Source: Bacteroidota bacterium
Lineage (GTDB): Bacteria; Bacteroidota; Bacteroidia; Bacteroidales; CAIWKO01
DNA: 55,165 nucleotides
Assembly (NCBI GenBank): GCA_037133915.1
Contig: JBAXND010000027.1
Span: 1 to 55,165 of the forward strand
Direction of reading: 5' to 3'
Part shown: positions 42,618 to 51,853 of the stretch, in pieces
How the letters are laid out: each line of letters starts with the position of its first letter
Numbering within the stretch: position 1 is the first letter of the stretch
Translations under genes and position numbers: made by a program
The notes under the pieces: generated by a model
Databases searched by the model: none
Told to the model about the DNA's origin: nothing
Seen by the model: only the letters and a program-made list of their open reading frames with translations

Positions 42618-42641
42618 ATTTTTTTTGGAAGGAAAATTTCT

Positions 42642-43463
42642 TCAGAAGGCTGCTCTAAATCTGCGCACTTCAAACAGGAAAAGCCTTGCCAATGGGAGCG
42701 AGAGACTGCTTTTATGATCCAGACGTTCGGGATGATATTGTACGGCCATCATGAAAGGCTTGCCCTGTGGCTCTTTCCACTCAATGGCTTCAATAAGGCT
42801 GTCGGCGCTGAAAGCGGCCGGGATAAAGCAATCTGCCAGTTTTTTAATTCCCTGATGATGATACGAGTTGACCGTTCCTTTCATCAATCCGGAATTTTTT
42901 TGCAACATACTGCCGGCGACAATAGTGATTGAATGTTCGCAGGTATCAGTTTCGCACTGATGTATTTTTTCTTTTGAAAATTCAGTAGGCAAATCGCGGT
43001 ACAAGCTACCGCCATATGCGACATTTAATTCCTGTAATCCACGGCAAATGCCCAATACGGGCAATTTAAATTCTTTAGCTTTTTGTATCAGCATAAATTC
43101 AATAGTGTCGCGCTTCCCGTCAATCCTGCATTTCCGTGCAGGGTCGTCTTCATTATAATAGCGCGGATCAATGTCCGGACCACCCGAAAGCAGCAGCCCA
43201 TCGCATTTATCAATAATCTTCACACAGGAATCATACGGTTTGTGATACAAATCAATGCAGATGATATCGCTGTCGGCTTCCTTCAGCCATGACGCATATT
43301 TTTCATAGTTGGCGGTTCCGCTGCAGCGCGAAATGGCAATGGTCATTTTTATACGATGTGGCTTTTCTTTGCCGCCGGGTGTTTGTGTATCGCAGTTTAC
43401 GAATAAGAAAGCCCCGATAATAAGGAGAAATGGAAGTACAAACCGGAGATGTGAAGGTCTCAT
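42642..43463 (-). CDS. Peptidase C26 / gamma-glutamyl-GABA hydrolase-like lipoprotein
   Basis: A 273-residue class I glutamine amidotransferase-like hydrolase. The nucleophile Cys140 is in LGICRGLQELN, the catalytic His244 and Glu246 are in QYHPERL, and GLLLSGGPDIDPRYY at about 89-103 is the family's oxyanion segment. Relatives cleave gamma-glutamyl bonds such as in gamma-glutamyl-GABA. It starts with a hydrophobic leader ending in a lipobox (LFVNC, Cys24), so unlike cytoplasmic PuuD it appears to be exported and lipidated. It diverges from the DAHP synthase gene. Confidence 0.88.
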   Translation of the reverse strand: MRPSHLRFVLPFLLIIGAFLFVNCDTQTPGGKEKPHRIKMTIAISRCSGTANYEKYASWLKEADSDIICIDLYHKPYDSCVKIIDKCDGLLLSGGPDIDPRYYNEDDPARKCRIDGKRDTIEFMLIQKAKEFKLPVLGICRGLQELNVAYGGSLYRDLPTEFSKEKIHQCETDTCEHSITIVAGSMLQKNSGLMKGTVNSYHHQGIKKLADCFIPAAFSADSLIEAIEWKEPQGKPFMMAVQYHPERLDHKSSLSLPLARLFLFEVRRFRAAF

Positions 43464-43479
43464 AATTTATAGTATAAAC

Positions 43480-43508
43480 TTCGGGTTCACAAAAATACCC
43501 TAATTTTG
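43480..43508 (+). promoter_or_regulatory. Putative promoter of the DAHP synthase gene
   Basis: TAATTTTG at 43501-43508 fits TAnnTTTG, and TTCG at 43480-43483, 17 bases upstream, is a weak -33 element. The start codon is only 14 bases further on, so the leader would be very short. Confidence 0.4.
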
Positions 43509-43522
43509 CATAGCAACGATTT

Positions 43523-44611
43523 ATGAAAAAAGAAGCTGAAATAACACAACCCGAGGACTGGTTTTCCGGTATTAAAAGGCCATTGATAATAAGTGGGCCC
43601 TGCAGTGCTGAATCTGAAGATCAGGTGATGAAAACGGCTGTCGGGCTTGCCGGAACCGGTCGCGTGCATATTTTTCGTGCCGGAATCTGGAAGCCGCGTA
43701 CAACGCCCCGTGCATTTAAAGGTGTGGGCAGCATTGGACTCGATTGGTTGGTAAAGGTTAAACAGCAAACAGGTTTACACGTTGCCACCGAAGTTGCCAC
43801 ACCGCAGCATGTTGAAGAATGCTTAAAATGTGGAATTGACGTGCTTTGGATAGGGGCACGCACTGTTTCAAATCCCTTTTCTGTTCAGGAACTTGCGGAA
43901 GCGCTGAAAGGAACAGACATTCCTGTTCTGGTCAAAAATCCGGTCAACCCGGATCTTGGATTGTGGATTGGCGCGTTTGAACGGCTGACGCGTGCCTGTG
44001 TGACGAAGATTGCTGCCATACATCGCGGTTTTTATCCGTTCGAACGTTCTCCCTTGCGCAATATACCCAAATGGGAAGTGCCTGTTGAACTGAAGAGCCT
44101 GTGGCCCGATTTGCCTATAATATGCGACCCCAGCCACATTGCGGGTTCGCGCGAAGCAATTGCCGGCATCAGCCAGAAAGCGCTTGATTTGAACATGGAC
44201 GGGCTGATGATAGAATCGCATATTCATCCTGAAGCGGCTTTGAGCGACGCACAGCAGCAGCTGAATCCTACGGAACTTGATTTTTTACTCAAAACACTGA
44301 CCTTCCGAACGGTTGCCATTGACAATAAGGAATTTTTAAACAGTCTGGAGCAGCTCAGAAATCAGATTGACTCTATCGATTCGCAGATTATTGAATTATT
44401 AGGACAGCGTATGGAAATTGTGGACAGAATCGGTATGTTCAAGAAGGAAAACAATATCACGATTCTTCAAATTAAGCGCTGGAATGCAATTGTAGCGGCA
44501 CTTACAGCACAGGCTGAACATAATAACCTGCCCATAGAATTTGTCAGGAATTTCCTGCAACTCATTCATCAGGAAAGCATCCGGCGGCAGACCGAAATAT
44601 TTAAAAAATAA
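43523..44611 (+). CDS. Bifunctional DAHP synthase / chorismate mutase
   Basis: A 362-residue fusion. Residues about 15-260 are a 3-deoxy-7-phosphoheptulonate synthase of the short AroG/KdsA-like type (ISGPCSAES, FRAGIWKPRTTP, ATEVATPQHVE, VLVKNPVNPD, ICDPSHIAGSRE, GLMIESHIHP), which condenses phosphoenolpyruvate and erythrose-4-phosphate to start aromatic amino-acid synthesis. Residues about 270-360 are an AroQ chorismate mutase helix bundle (LRNQIDSIDSQIIELLGQRMEIVDRIGMFKKEN). The C-terminal mutase probably gives feedback control by prephenate or chorismate, as known for related fusions. It is a single-gene unit with its own terminator. Confidence 0.93.
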   Translation: MKKEAEITQPEDWFSGIKRPLIISGPCSAESEDQVMKTAVGLAGTGRVHIFRAGIWKPRTTPRAFKGVGSIGLDWLVKVKQQTGLHVATEVATPQHVEECLKCGIDVLWIGARTVSNPFSVQELAEALKGTDIPVLVKNPVNPDLGLWIGAFERLTRACVTKIAAIHRGFYPFERSPLRNIPKWEVPVELKSLWPDLPIICDPSHIAGSREAIAGISQKALDLNMDGLMIESHIHPEAALSDAQQQLNPTELDFLLKTLTFRTVAIDNKEFLNSLEQLRNQIDSIDSQIIELLGQRMEIVDRIGMFKKENNITILQIKRWNAIVAALTAQAEHNNLPIEFVRNFLQLIHQESIRRQTEIFKK

Positions 44612-44645
44612 AAGGACGGTGATTGAAAATTACCGTCCTTTTTCT
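44612..44645 (+). terminator. Terminator after the DAHP synthase gene
   Basis: A thirteen-pair stem (AAGGACGGTGATT and AATTACCGTCCTT, one G-U pair), a three-base loop and a T-run begin directly after the stop codon. The A-run on the other side would let it also terminate the convergent aminopeptidase gene. Confidence 0.92.
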
Positions 44646-44661
44646 ATTCAAATTACAACAA

Positions 44662-46050
44662 TTACGATTTCATCATAGCTTCAACTTCAGCAACCGTTTT
44701 TGGAACGGGTTTGCCCAAGACGCGGCAACCATCGGCAGTAACAAGAATGTCGTCTTCAATGCGCACACCGCCGAATCCGAGATATTCTGACACCTTATCG
44801 TAATTGATAAAATTCATGAATTTTTTTTCTGCTTTCCATTGTTCAACCAGTGCCGGAATAAAGTAAATGCCCGGTTCTACCGTAAGAACAAATCCTTCCT
44901 GAAGCCTGCGTCCAAGGCGTAGATATGCGGTTCCGAACTGGTCGATGCGTTTAATTTCATCGTCGTAACCAACATTATTTTCACCCAGATCTTCCATATC
45001 GTGAACATCCAATCCCATCATATGACCCAGGCCGTGTGGGAAAAACATGGCGTGAGCACCCTGTTTCACGGCTTCTGCCGCATCGCCTTTCATCAGACCA
45101 AGTGCACCAAGACCTTCGGCAATAATGCGAGCTGCCAGCAGATGTATCTGCTGATAAGGAATACCAGGCTTAATCGCTTTAATGGCTTCTGTATTGGCTT
45201 TGAGAACTATTTCGTAAATTTCTTTTTGTTTTTGTGTGAAGGTGCCGCTTACCGGAAGCGTGCGCGTATAATCAGATGCGTATCCGTTCTCTGTTTCAGC
45301 ACCGGCGTCCATCATCAGCAAGTCGCCGTCTTTCATTATGTTTCCGTGATAGTGATTGTGCAGCGTTTCTCCTCGAACGGAGCAAATAACAGGGAAAGAT
45401 ACGGTTCCGCCTCCACAGAGTGCGACACCTTCAACGGCTCCTGCCACCTCACGCTCATAAATGCCTGGTTTTGTAGCTTTCATAGCCGTAGTGTGCATGG
45501 TATATCCGGTCATACATGCTCTTTCAATTTCTTCAATCTCATATTTGTCTTTAATGGACCGAAGTGCTACAACTGCTTTTACAAGGTCAGTTGAGGATTC
45601 TTCTTTCAGATTGGATATTTTAATATCTAACAGCGATTTGAGAAGAAATTTATTTTCGGCACGATACGGCGGCAGAAAGTGTATTTTTTTCCCTTTAATG
45701 ATGGCTTCAGCCAGATATGAATCGAGTTCGGCAAAAGGCGCAGTTTCTGTGATTCCGGCATGTGAAGCCATTTCTTTAACCGAAGGCTGAACGCCCATCC
45801 AGATAATGTCTTCGATGTCTACATCGTTACCGAAAATAATATCCTTGTTTGCATCGCAGTCAATAATGCCGGCAAAACCTGGATGGTTCAGTCCGAAAAA
45901 ATACAGAAAATTGCTGTCCTGACGGAAACGGTATCCGTTTGCGGGATAATTCATCGGCGATTCATCGTTTCCGGGGATGAGTATGATTCCGCTTTTCATG
46001 AGCTTGCGAAGCTTTTCGCGACGCGATGTGTAGGTGGTTGCTGGGAACAT
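44662..46050 (-). CDS. Xaa-Pro aminopeptidase (M24B family), copy 1
   Basis: A 462-residue metallo-aminopeptidase that removes the N-terminal residue before proline. The N-terminal creatinase-like domain is at about 1-170 (MKSGIILIPGNDESPMNYPANGYRFRQDSNFLYFFG in pieces). The pita-bread catalytic domain has all five metal ligands in context: MMDAGAE and SDYTRT (two Asp), FPHGLGHMMGLDVHD (His), TVEPGIYF (Glu) and GGVRIEDD (Glu). No signal peptide, so cytoplasmic. A paralogue lies immediately upstream on the same strand, separated by 94 bases of partly heptameric AT-rich sequence. Confidence 0.95.
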   Translation of the reverse strand: MFPATTYTSRREKLRKLMKSGIILIPGNDESPMNYPANGYRFRQDSNFLYFFGLNHPGFAGIIDCDANKDIIFGNDVDIEDIIWMGVQPSVKEMASHAGITETAPFAELDSYLAEAIIKGKKIHFLPPYRAENKFLLKSLLDIKISNLKEESSTDLVKAVVALRSIKDKYEIEEIERACMTGYTMHTTAMKATKPGIYEREVAGAVEGVALCGGGTVSFPVICSVRGETLHNHYHGNIMKDGDLLMMDAGAETENGYASDYTRTLPVSGTFTQKQKEIYEIVLKANTEAIKAIKPGIPYQQIHLLAARIIAEGLGALGLMKGDAAEAVKQGAHAMFFPHGLGHMMGLDVHDMEDLGENNVGYDDEIKRIDQFGTAYLRLGRRLQEGFVLTVEPGIYFIPALVEQWKAEKKFMNFINYDKVSEYLGFGGVRIEDDILVTADGCRVLGKPVPKTVAEVEAMMKS

Positions 46051-46055
46051 ATTTT

Positions 46056-46104
46056 TTAGTATTTAGTAATTAGTATCAAGTCGAAAGTCCGTAAAGTTTG
46101 AAAG
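46056..46104. repeat. Degenerate heptanucleotide array between the aminopeptidase genes
   Basis: Units TTAGTAT, TTAGTAA, TTAGTAT, CAAGTCG, AAAGTCC, GTAAAGT and TTGAAAG are in 7-base register, decaying towards an AT-rich stretch that reaches the stop codon of the upstream gene. It belongs to the same class as the arrays near polA, but is more eroded. Confidence 0.6.
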
Positions 46105-46144
46105 TTGATTATTCAATTGAGATTTTCATTTTCAAATTTTCAAA

Positions 46145-47446
46145 TTATTTTTTTCTTTTCATCAGCTGTTCAATTTCTTCTACTTCGGCGGGCAGATTGG
46201 GCATGAGGTCAACCGGTCCTTTTGAAGTTACAAGTATATCGCTTTCTATGCGAATGCCAATACCTTCTTCTTTTATATACAGGCCCGGTTCGCAGCTCAG
46301 CACCATACCGGGTTTGAGTTTCATTTGTTTGGTGCCTACATCATGAACATCCATTCCCATGAAGTGTGAATTGCCATGCATGTAATAGCTGAAATACAGC
46401 GGCGCTCCCGGATCCTGCTTCTTTACCTGAGCTGCCGTGAATAGTCCAAGACCAATCATCTCGGCTTCCATAAGGCGGCATACTTCGCGGTTGATTTCAT
46501 CAATGGTTGTACCGGCTACGATGAGTTTTTTTGCTTTTTTAAACGTTCTTAAAACTGCGTTGTAACAATCTTTCTGGCGTTTTGTAAATTTACCGTTTAC
46601 CGGAATGGTGCGCGAAAGGTCGGCTGCATAATTGCCGTATTCGGCACCAAAATCAAGCAGCATCAGATCGCCGTCTTTCAATTTTTTATCATTTTCAATA
46701 TAATGCAGCACGCAAGCACCTGCACCGGATGCCACGATTGGGTAGTAGGCATGACCTGATGCGCCCTTTCTGATAAACTCATGCGTAATGGAGGCTTCCA
46801 CTTCGTATTCCCACAATCCGGGTTTTACAAAATCAAGCAGCCGGCGAAAGGCTGACTCTGTGATTTCGCAGGCTTTTTCCATCATGTCAATTTCTTCCGG
46901 AGCCTTGCACATGCGCATTTCAGTAATCAGCGGTGCGAGACGCTCATATTTATGCAGCGGAAATTCATTACGCAGTTTTTGTGCAAAGCGCAGATCGCGT
47001 GATGGAACATCCGTTGAAAAGCGGAAATCTTCGTTCATGTTCAGATACACGCTGTCGCTCTTTACCATCAAGTCTTTCAGCGTGCTTTCAAAATCATCGA
47101 GCCACTTCACTGTTTTCACACCCGAAAGTTTTCTGACCTCATCATGCGTATATTTATGACCATACCAGGTAACCATGCTTTCGCTTGTCTGCACCGTAAA
47201 AACAATCTCGCGCATGCTTTCAATAGGGTGGTTCGGACACAGGCACAATATGCACTTTTCCTGATCGAGCCCGGTCATGTATTGCATATCGGAGTTTTGC
47301 CTGAATGGAAATGTCTGGTCGCCGTTGCGAGGCATCTCATCATTTGAATTTATGATTACCAATGAGTTCGGATTGAGCTTTGATAACAGGCGCTTCCTGT
47401 TGTTGATGTAAAATTCAGGACGGATGGGTGTGTATCTCATATTCAT
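46145..47446 (-). CDS. Xaa-Pro aminopeptidase (M24B family), copy 2
   Basis: A 433-residue paralogue of the downstream gene. The N-terminal domain (MRYTPIRPEFYINNRKRLL, FPFRQNSDMQYMTGL) matches the AMP_N type. The catalytic domain keeps LLDFGAEYGNYAADLSRT (two Asp), HGNSHFMGMDVHD (His), SCEPGLYI (Glu) and GIRIESD (Glu). The usual LDAGAE reads LDFGAE and the HGLGHxxG motif reads HGNSHFMG, with the metal-binding His preserved. Met3 is an alternative start. The two genes probably arose by tandem duplication long ago, judging by low identity outside the active site. Confidence 0.94.
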   Translation of the reverse strand: MNMRYTPIRPEFYINNRKRLLSKLNPNSLVIINSNDEMPRNGDQTFPFRQNSDMQYMTGLDQEKCILCLCPNHPIESMREIVFTVQTSESMVTWYGHKYTHDEVRKLSGVKTVKWLDDFESTLKDLMVKSDSVYLNMNEDFRFSTDVPSRDLRFAQKLRNEFPLHKYERLAPLITEMRMCKAPEEIDMMEKACEITESAFRRLLDFVKPGLWEYEVEASITHEFIRKGASGHAYYPIVASGAGACVLHYIENDKKLKDGDLMLLDFGAEYGNYAADLSRTIPVNGKFTKRQKDCYNAVLRTFKKAKKLIVAGTTIDEINREVCRLMEAEMIGLGLFTAAQVKKQDPGAPLYFSYYMHGNSHFMGMDVHDVGTKQMKLKPGMVLSCEPGLYIKEEGIGIRIESDILVTSKGPVDLMPNLPAEVEEIEQLMKRKK

Positions 47447-47594
47447 TGCTTTTAATCAGTTAATTTATCAATTTAATGAAATAAAATATGAATTGTTGAT
47501 TTCAAATCATATTTTTGTTTCAGAAATCAAAGTCTGGTGACCTTCGAATTTGGCAATAATATTAGTAATTTTTTTTGATAAAACATCTTAAGCT

Positions 47595-48260
47595 ATGGGT
47601 AATGTTGTAATGAGGTACTCTTCAATAACAAAAAAAATCGTGATGGGCCTTGCAGGTCTGTTTCTTGCATTATTCCTGCTTGTGCATCTAAGCATTAACC
47701 TTTTACTTCTGGCCGGCGACGATGGAGCGCTGTATACCGTTGCCGTCGGTTTTATGAGTTCAAATATCGCCATAAAAGTTTTTGAGGTGGTTTTGTTTGG
47801 CGGTTTTTTCGTACATATCCTGTTCGGACTGATTGTTACCTTTAAAAACTGGGCATCACGCCCGGTGCGGTATTATATGACCAATAAATCAGAAACTTCC
47901 CTGTTTTCAAAATATATGTTTCATACAGGGATTATTATTTTTGTGTTCCTGCTGTTGCATTTTATTAATTTCTTTTTTGTTAAGCTTGGTTGGGTAAATC
48001 CGCCTGCCGGAGTTGCCCCCCATGATTTTTATACCATGTCTGTTCTGCTGTTCCAGAATAAAATTTATTCCATTATTTACATCGCTTTTTTCATTTTTCT
48101 CGGTTTCCATCTGAACCATTCCATACAGTCTGCCTTTCAAACACTGGGGCTGAATCATAATAAATATAATACGGCTGTTAAAATTTTAAGCACTGTTTAT
48201 TCACTTATAATCTGTATCGGATTTTCTATCATTCCGCTGTATTTTATATTTTTCTTTTAA
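47595..48260 (+). CDS. sdhC: Succinate dehydrogenase/fumarate reductase cytochrome b subunit
   Basis: A 221-residue membrane subunit of the Bacteroidota/Bacillus cytochrome b558 type. It has five transmembrane helices (about 15-35, 52-78, 103-126, 150-170, 190-215). Candidate haem ligands are His35 (LVHLS), a His after FVHIL, a His in LLHFINF and a His in FHLNHS. It anchors the flavoprotein and iron-sulfur subunits encoded next and exchanges electrons with menaquinone. First gene of sdhCAB; the next gene starts 34 bases on. Confidence 0.92.
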   Translation: MGNVVMRYSSITKKIVMGLAGLFLALFLLVHLSINLLLLAGDDGALYTVAVGFMSSNIAIKVFEVVLFGGFFVHILFGLIVTFKNWASRPVRYYMTNKSETSLFSKYMFHTGIIIFVFLLLHFINFFFVKLGWVNPPAGVAPHDFYTMSVLLFQNKIYSIIYIAFFIFLGFHLNHSIQSAFQTLGLNHNKYNTAVKILSTVYSLIICIGFSIIPLYFIFFF

Positions 48261-48294
48261 TTATCACAAGCTGTAAATCCATAATATCAACGAT

Positions 48295-50235
48295 ATGACA
48301 AAGCTGATTTCCAAAGTTCCGGATGGCCCCTTAGCTCAAAAATGGACAAAATACAAAGCATCCTGTAAACTTGTAAACCCGTCTAATAAAAGAAAACTCG
48401 ACATTCTTATTGTTGGAACCGGTCTGGCCGGAGCAAGTGCTGCTGCCTCTTTGGGTGAACTTGGATATAATGTAAAGGTATTCTGTTATCAGGATAGTCC
48501 GCGCCGTGCACACAGCATCGCAGCCCAGGGGGGAATCAACGCAGCCAAGAATTATATGAATGATGGCGACAGCGTTTATCGTCTTTTTTATGATACGATT
48601 AAAGGCGGCGATTACCGTGCTCGTGAAGGGAATGTCTACCGTTTGGCGGAAGTCAGCAACAGCATCATCGACCAGTGTGTAGGTCAGGGGGTGCCTTTTG
48701 CACGCGATTACGGCGGTTTGCTCGATAACCGTTCGTTTGGCGGTGCCCAGGTTTCGCGAACATTTTATGCACGCGGTCAAACCGGACAGCAGCTATTGCT
48801 TGGTGCATACAGCGCTCTCAGCCGTCAGATAAAGAAAGGAAGCGTAGCACTGTACAACCGTCGTGATATGCTTGACCTGGTAATGGTTGATGGCAAAGCG
48901 CGCGGTATTATTGTCCGCAATCTGGTAACGGGCGAAATTGAAAAATATTCAGGTCATGCCGTGGTTCTTGCTACCGGAGGCTACGGGAATGCCTATTTTC
49001 TTTCAACCAACGCAATGGGCTCGAACGCCACGCCTTTGTGGAGTGCGTATAAAAAAGGTGCCATGTTCGCTAATCCTTGCTTTACGCAGATTCATCCTAC
49101 CTGTATCCCGGTTCACGGCGACTTCCAGAGCAAGCTTACACTGATGAGCGAAAGTCTGCGCAACGACGGCCGGATATGGGTGCCGAAAAACAAGGAAGAT
49201 GTTGAAAAATTGCGCAAAAAAGAAATCAAACCGAATGATATTCCCGAAGTGGATCGCGATTATTATCTTGAACGCAGGTATCCCGCTTTCGGTAATCTTG
49301 TTCCGCGTGATGTGGCTTCACGCGCAGCCAAAGAGCGCTGTGATGCCGGCTATGGGGTGAGCCATTCAGGTCTTGCAGTGTATCTCGATTTCAAAGAATC
49401 AATTGCACGCCTTGGCCGAAATGTTATTGAAGAACGCTACGGCAACCTGTTTCAAATGTATCAGCAAATTATTGCGGAAGATCCTTATACAACCCCGATG
49501 ATGATATACCCGGCAGTACATTATACTATGGGTGGTTTATGGGTTGATTATAACCTGATGACGAGTGTACCCGGACTTTATGCCATCGGCGAATGCAATT
49601 TCAGCGATCATGGTGCAAACCGTCTGGGCGCTTCTGCACTCATGCAGGGTCTTGCCGATGGCTATTTTGTGCTTCCTTACACAATCGGCGATTTTCTCGC
49701 TTCCGAGATTCACACCAAACGCATTCCAACCGATGCTCCCGAATTTTTAAATACCGAAAAAGCAGTAAAAGACCGCCTCAATCATCTTATCAGTATCAAA
49801 GGAAAACAATCCGTTGATTCTTTCCATAAACGATTGGGTAAAATTATGTGGGAATACTGCGGAATGGGACGCAACGAGGCAGGTTTGAAAAAAGCCCTGG
49901 AACTTATTCCTGAATTGAAAAAAGAATTTTACAGCGACCTGTTTATCCCTGCGAGTCTTGAGGAGTTTAATCCGGAAGTGGAAAAAGCTGCCCGGGTTGC
50001 CGATTTCTTTGAATTAGGTGAACTCATTGTGCGCGATGCACTCAACAGGAAAGAATCATGCGGCGGGCATTTCCGCGAAGAAATGCAAACCGATGAAGGC
50101 GAAGCAAAACGCGACGATGAGAACTTTGTGTATGTTGCCGCGTGGGAATATCAGGGCGAAAATAAAGAGCCTTTGCTGAATAAGGAAGAACTGACATTTG
50201 AAACGGTTCAGCTTACACAGCGCAGTTACAAATAA
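48295..50235 (+). CDS. sdhA: Succinate dehydrogenase/fumarate reductase flavoprotein subunit
   Basis: A 646-residue catalytic subunit. The N-terminal FAD motif is [18 protein letters not shown], the covalent-FAD His is His73 in [17 protein letters not shown], and active-site segments are present ([49 protein letters not shown]). It interconverts succinate and fumarate. Its length and the single five-helix cytochrome b place the complex in the class common to Bacteroidota, which can work as fumarate reductase under anoxic conditions. The iron-sulfur subunit gene starts 50 bases downstream. Confidence 0.97.
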   Translation: MTKLISKVPDGPLAQKWTKYKASCKLVNPSNKRKLDILIVGTGLAGASAAASLGELGYNVKVFCYQDSPRRAHSIAAQGGINAAKNYMNDGDSVYRLFYDTIKGGDYRAREGNVYRLAEVSNSIIDQCVGQGVPFARDYGGLLDNRSFGGAQVSRTFYARGQTGQQLLLGAYSALSRQIKKGSVALYNRRDMLDLVMVDGKARGIIVRNLVTGEIEKYSGHAVVLATGGYGNAYFLSTNAMGSNATPLWSAYKKGAMFANPCFTQIHPTCIPVHGDFQSKLTLMSESLRNDGRIWVPKNKEDVEKLRKKEIKPNDIPEVDRDYYLERRYPAFGNLVPRDVASRAAKERCDAGYGVSHSGLAVYLDFKESIARLGRNVIEERYGNLFQMYQQIIAEDPYTTPMMIYPAVHYTMGGLWVDYNLMTSVPGLYAIGECNFSDHGANRLGASALMQGLADGYFVLPYTIGDFLASEIHTKRIPTDAPEFLNTEKAVKDRLNHLISIKGKQSVDSFHKRLGKIMWEYCGMGRNEAGLKKALELIPELKKEFYSDLFIPASLEEFNPEVEKAARVADFFELGELIVRDALNRKESCGGHFREEMQTDEGEAKRDDENFVYVAAWEYQGENKEPLLNKEELTFETVQLTQRSYK

Positions 50236-50285
50236 GTTTAGAATAAAGAGATAATTTTTCGGAAAAGTAATTCAACATCGTTTAT

Positions 50286-51059
50286 ATGAACCTCACTTTG
50301 AAAATCTGGCGTCAGAAGAGCGCCGCTGCAAAAGGAAGTTTCGTTACGTATAAGGTCACAGACGTTTCGGCCGACAGCTCATTTTTTGAAATGCTGGATG
50401 TGCTTAATCAGCAACTGATTGAAAAAGGTCAGGATCCTGTCTCATTCGACCACGACTGCCGCGAAGGTATCTGCGGTACATGCAGCCTTTACATCAATGG
50501 CAGACCGCACGGACCGGTACGCGGCACTACTACCTGCCAGCTGCACATGCGTTCATTCAAAGATGGCGATACTATTGCAATTGAACCCTGGCGTGCCAAG
50601 CCATTTCCTATTGTGAAAGACCTTGTAGTTGACCGTTCTGCCCTTGACCTGATTATTCAGGCGGGTGGCTATGTATCCGTCAATACCGGCGGAGTCCCCG
50701 ATGCCAATGCAATTCCCATACCCAAGAAAAATGCCGATTTTGCAATGGACGCAGCTTCGTGTATCGGATGTGGCGCCTGCGTGGCTGCCTGTGCCAATGC
50801 ATCGGCCATGCTGTTTGTCGGAGCCAAAGTATCGCAGCTGGCGCTTTTACCGCAGGGTAAAATTGAAGCTGGCGAGCGGGTTCAAAATATGGTGAAGGAA
50901 ATGGATAAACTGGGATTTGGCAACTGCAGCAATATGTACGCCTGCGAAGCTGAATGCCCGAAAGAAGTATCGGTAAGCAACATCGCCCGGATGAACAGGC
51001 AATTCATGAAAGCCCGGGTTTGCAGTGAGAACCCAAGCAACAGGAGCTTCGGGTCATAA
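50286..51059 (+). CDS. sdhB: Succinate dehydrogenase/fumarate reductase iron-sulfur subunit
   Basis: A 257-residue electron-transfer subunit. The N-terminal [2Fe-2S] ferredoxin domain has CREGICGTC and a later Cys in TTTCQLH. The C-terminal domain has [11 protein letters not shown] and then [15 protein letters not shown] for the [4Fe-4S] and [3Fe-4S] centres. It passes electrons between the flavoprotein and the membrane subunit. Last gene of sdhCAB; a terminator follows. Confidence 0.96.
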   Translation: MNLTLKIWRQKSAAAKGSFVTYKVTDVSADSSFFEMLDVLNQQLIEKGQDPVSFDHDCREGICGTCSLYINGRPHGPVRGTTTCQLHMRSFKDGDTIAIEPWRAKPFPIVKDLVVDRSALDLIIQAGGYVSVNTGGVPDANAIPIPKKNADFAMDAASCIGCGACVAACANASAMLFVGAKVSQLALLPQGKIEAGERVQNMVKEMDKLGFGNCSNMYACEAECPKEVSVSNIARMNRQFMKARVCSENPSNRSFGS

Positions 51060-51078
51060 AAAGAAAAATGATTACCAT

Positions 51079-51114
51079 AAAAAAAGCCGACTCTGTTTCA
51101 GGACGGCTTTTTTT
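51079..51114 (+). terminator. Terminator of sdhCAB
   Basis: Stem with outer pairs AAAAAAAGCCG/CGGCTTTTTTT and an inner CTG-TTT-CAG hairpin, starting about 20 bases after the sdhB stop. Its symmetric A and T runs would also serve the convergent rubrerythrin gene. Confidence 0.88.
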
Positions 51115-51131
51115 GATACTTGTGTAATCTG

Positions 51132-51797
51132 TTATTTGATTACAATGTATTTTGCTTTTTCTGTTCCGCAGAGTTCACATTCGTTCTGAACATCTTTTGC
51201 GTCATAGGTGAAACCGCATTTCGGACAAACAAAATACTGTGATGCCAAAGATTTTGTTTTTTTGGCATTGAAAGCATCAAGTGCTGCCTGATACATTTTT
51301 ACGTGTTTTTTCTCTGTGTCGAATGCCCAGTTGAAGCTCTTTACTGCTTTGTCGGCATTGTCGGTCTGTGCCTGAGTTATAAATCCCGGGTACATGGTTT
51401 GAACTTCGTAAGTTTCGCCTTTAACAGCCGCTTCAAGATTTTCTTTGGTGGTTTTTACACTGAAAGTATCGGGTTGAACTTCGGCTTTTTCACCCATTTC
51501 TTCCAAAACTTTCTTGTGATTTCCTGCATGGATACTTTCTGATTTTGAAGCAGCTTCAAATAATTTGGAAATCTGAATCTGACCTTCTTCTTTGGCTTTT
51601 TTTGCAAATGCATCATATTTTGCACTGGCAGTAGTTTCACCTTTAAGCGCAGCTTTGAGGTTCTCAACGGTTTTGTTTACTTTAACGGTTGTGTCCTGTG
51701 CCGGTTTGTCTTTGTTTTCCTGTTTGTTTCCACCGCAGCTTGCCATAAAGGCGATTACGGTAACGGCAATTGCCATAAAAAATAAGTTTCTCTTCAT
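51132..51797 (-). CDS. Rubrerythrin-family lipoprotein
   Basis: A 221-residue rubrerythrin with an unusual lipoprotein signal (MKRNLFFMAIAVTVIAFMAS before Cys21, then GGNK). The four-helix di-iron domain is at about 40-175: Glu in KGETTASAKYDAFA, SESIHAGNHKK, Glu in GETYEVQTMYPGF and DTEKKHVKMYQ. The C-terminal rubredoxin-like domain has CPKCG and CELCG. Rubrerythrins reduce hydrogen peroxide in the cytoplasm of anaerobes; this copy is predicted to be outside the inner membrane, where its electron donor is unknown. It converges on sdhB and lies 57 bases from the DUF2231 gene. Confidence 0.9.
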   Translation of the reverse strand: MKRNLFFMAIAVTVIAFMASCGGNKQENKDKPAQDTTVKVNKTVENLKAALKGETTASAKYDAFAKKAKEEGQIQISKLFEAASKSESIHAGNHKKVLEEMGEKAEVQPDTFSVKTTKENLEAAVKGETYEVQTMYPGFITQAQTDNADKAVKSFNWAFDTEKKHVKMYQAALDAFNAKKTKSLASQYFVCPKCGFTYDAKDVQNECELCGTEKAKYIVIK

Positions 51798-51853
51798 CAG
51801 ATTAAGGTTTTGGTTATTAAAACTATTCTCATTCCTTTTCTTACTGCTAACTG

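Noticed and set aside
44662..47446. Frameshifted or broken duplicate of the Xaa-Pro aminopeptidase
   Set aside because: Both copies are full length with all metal ligands, so neither is a pseudogene.
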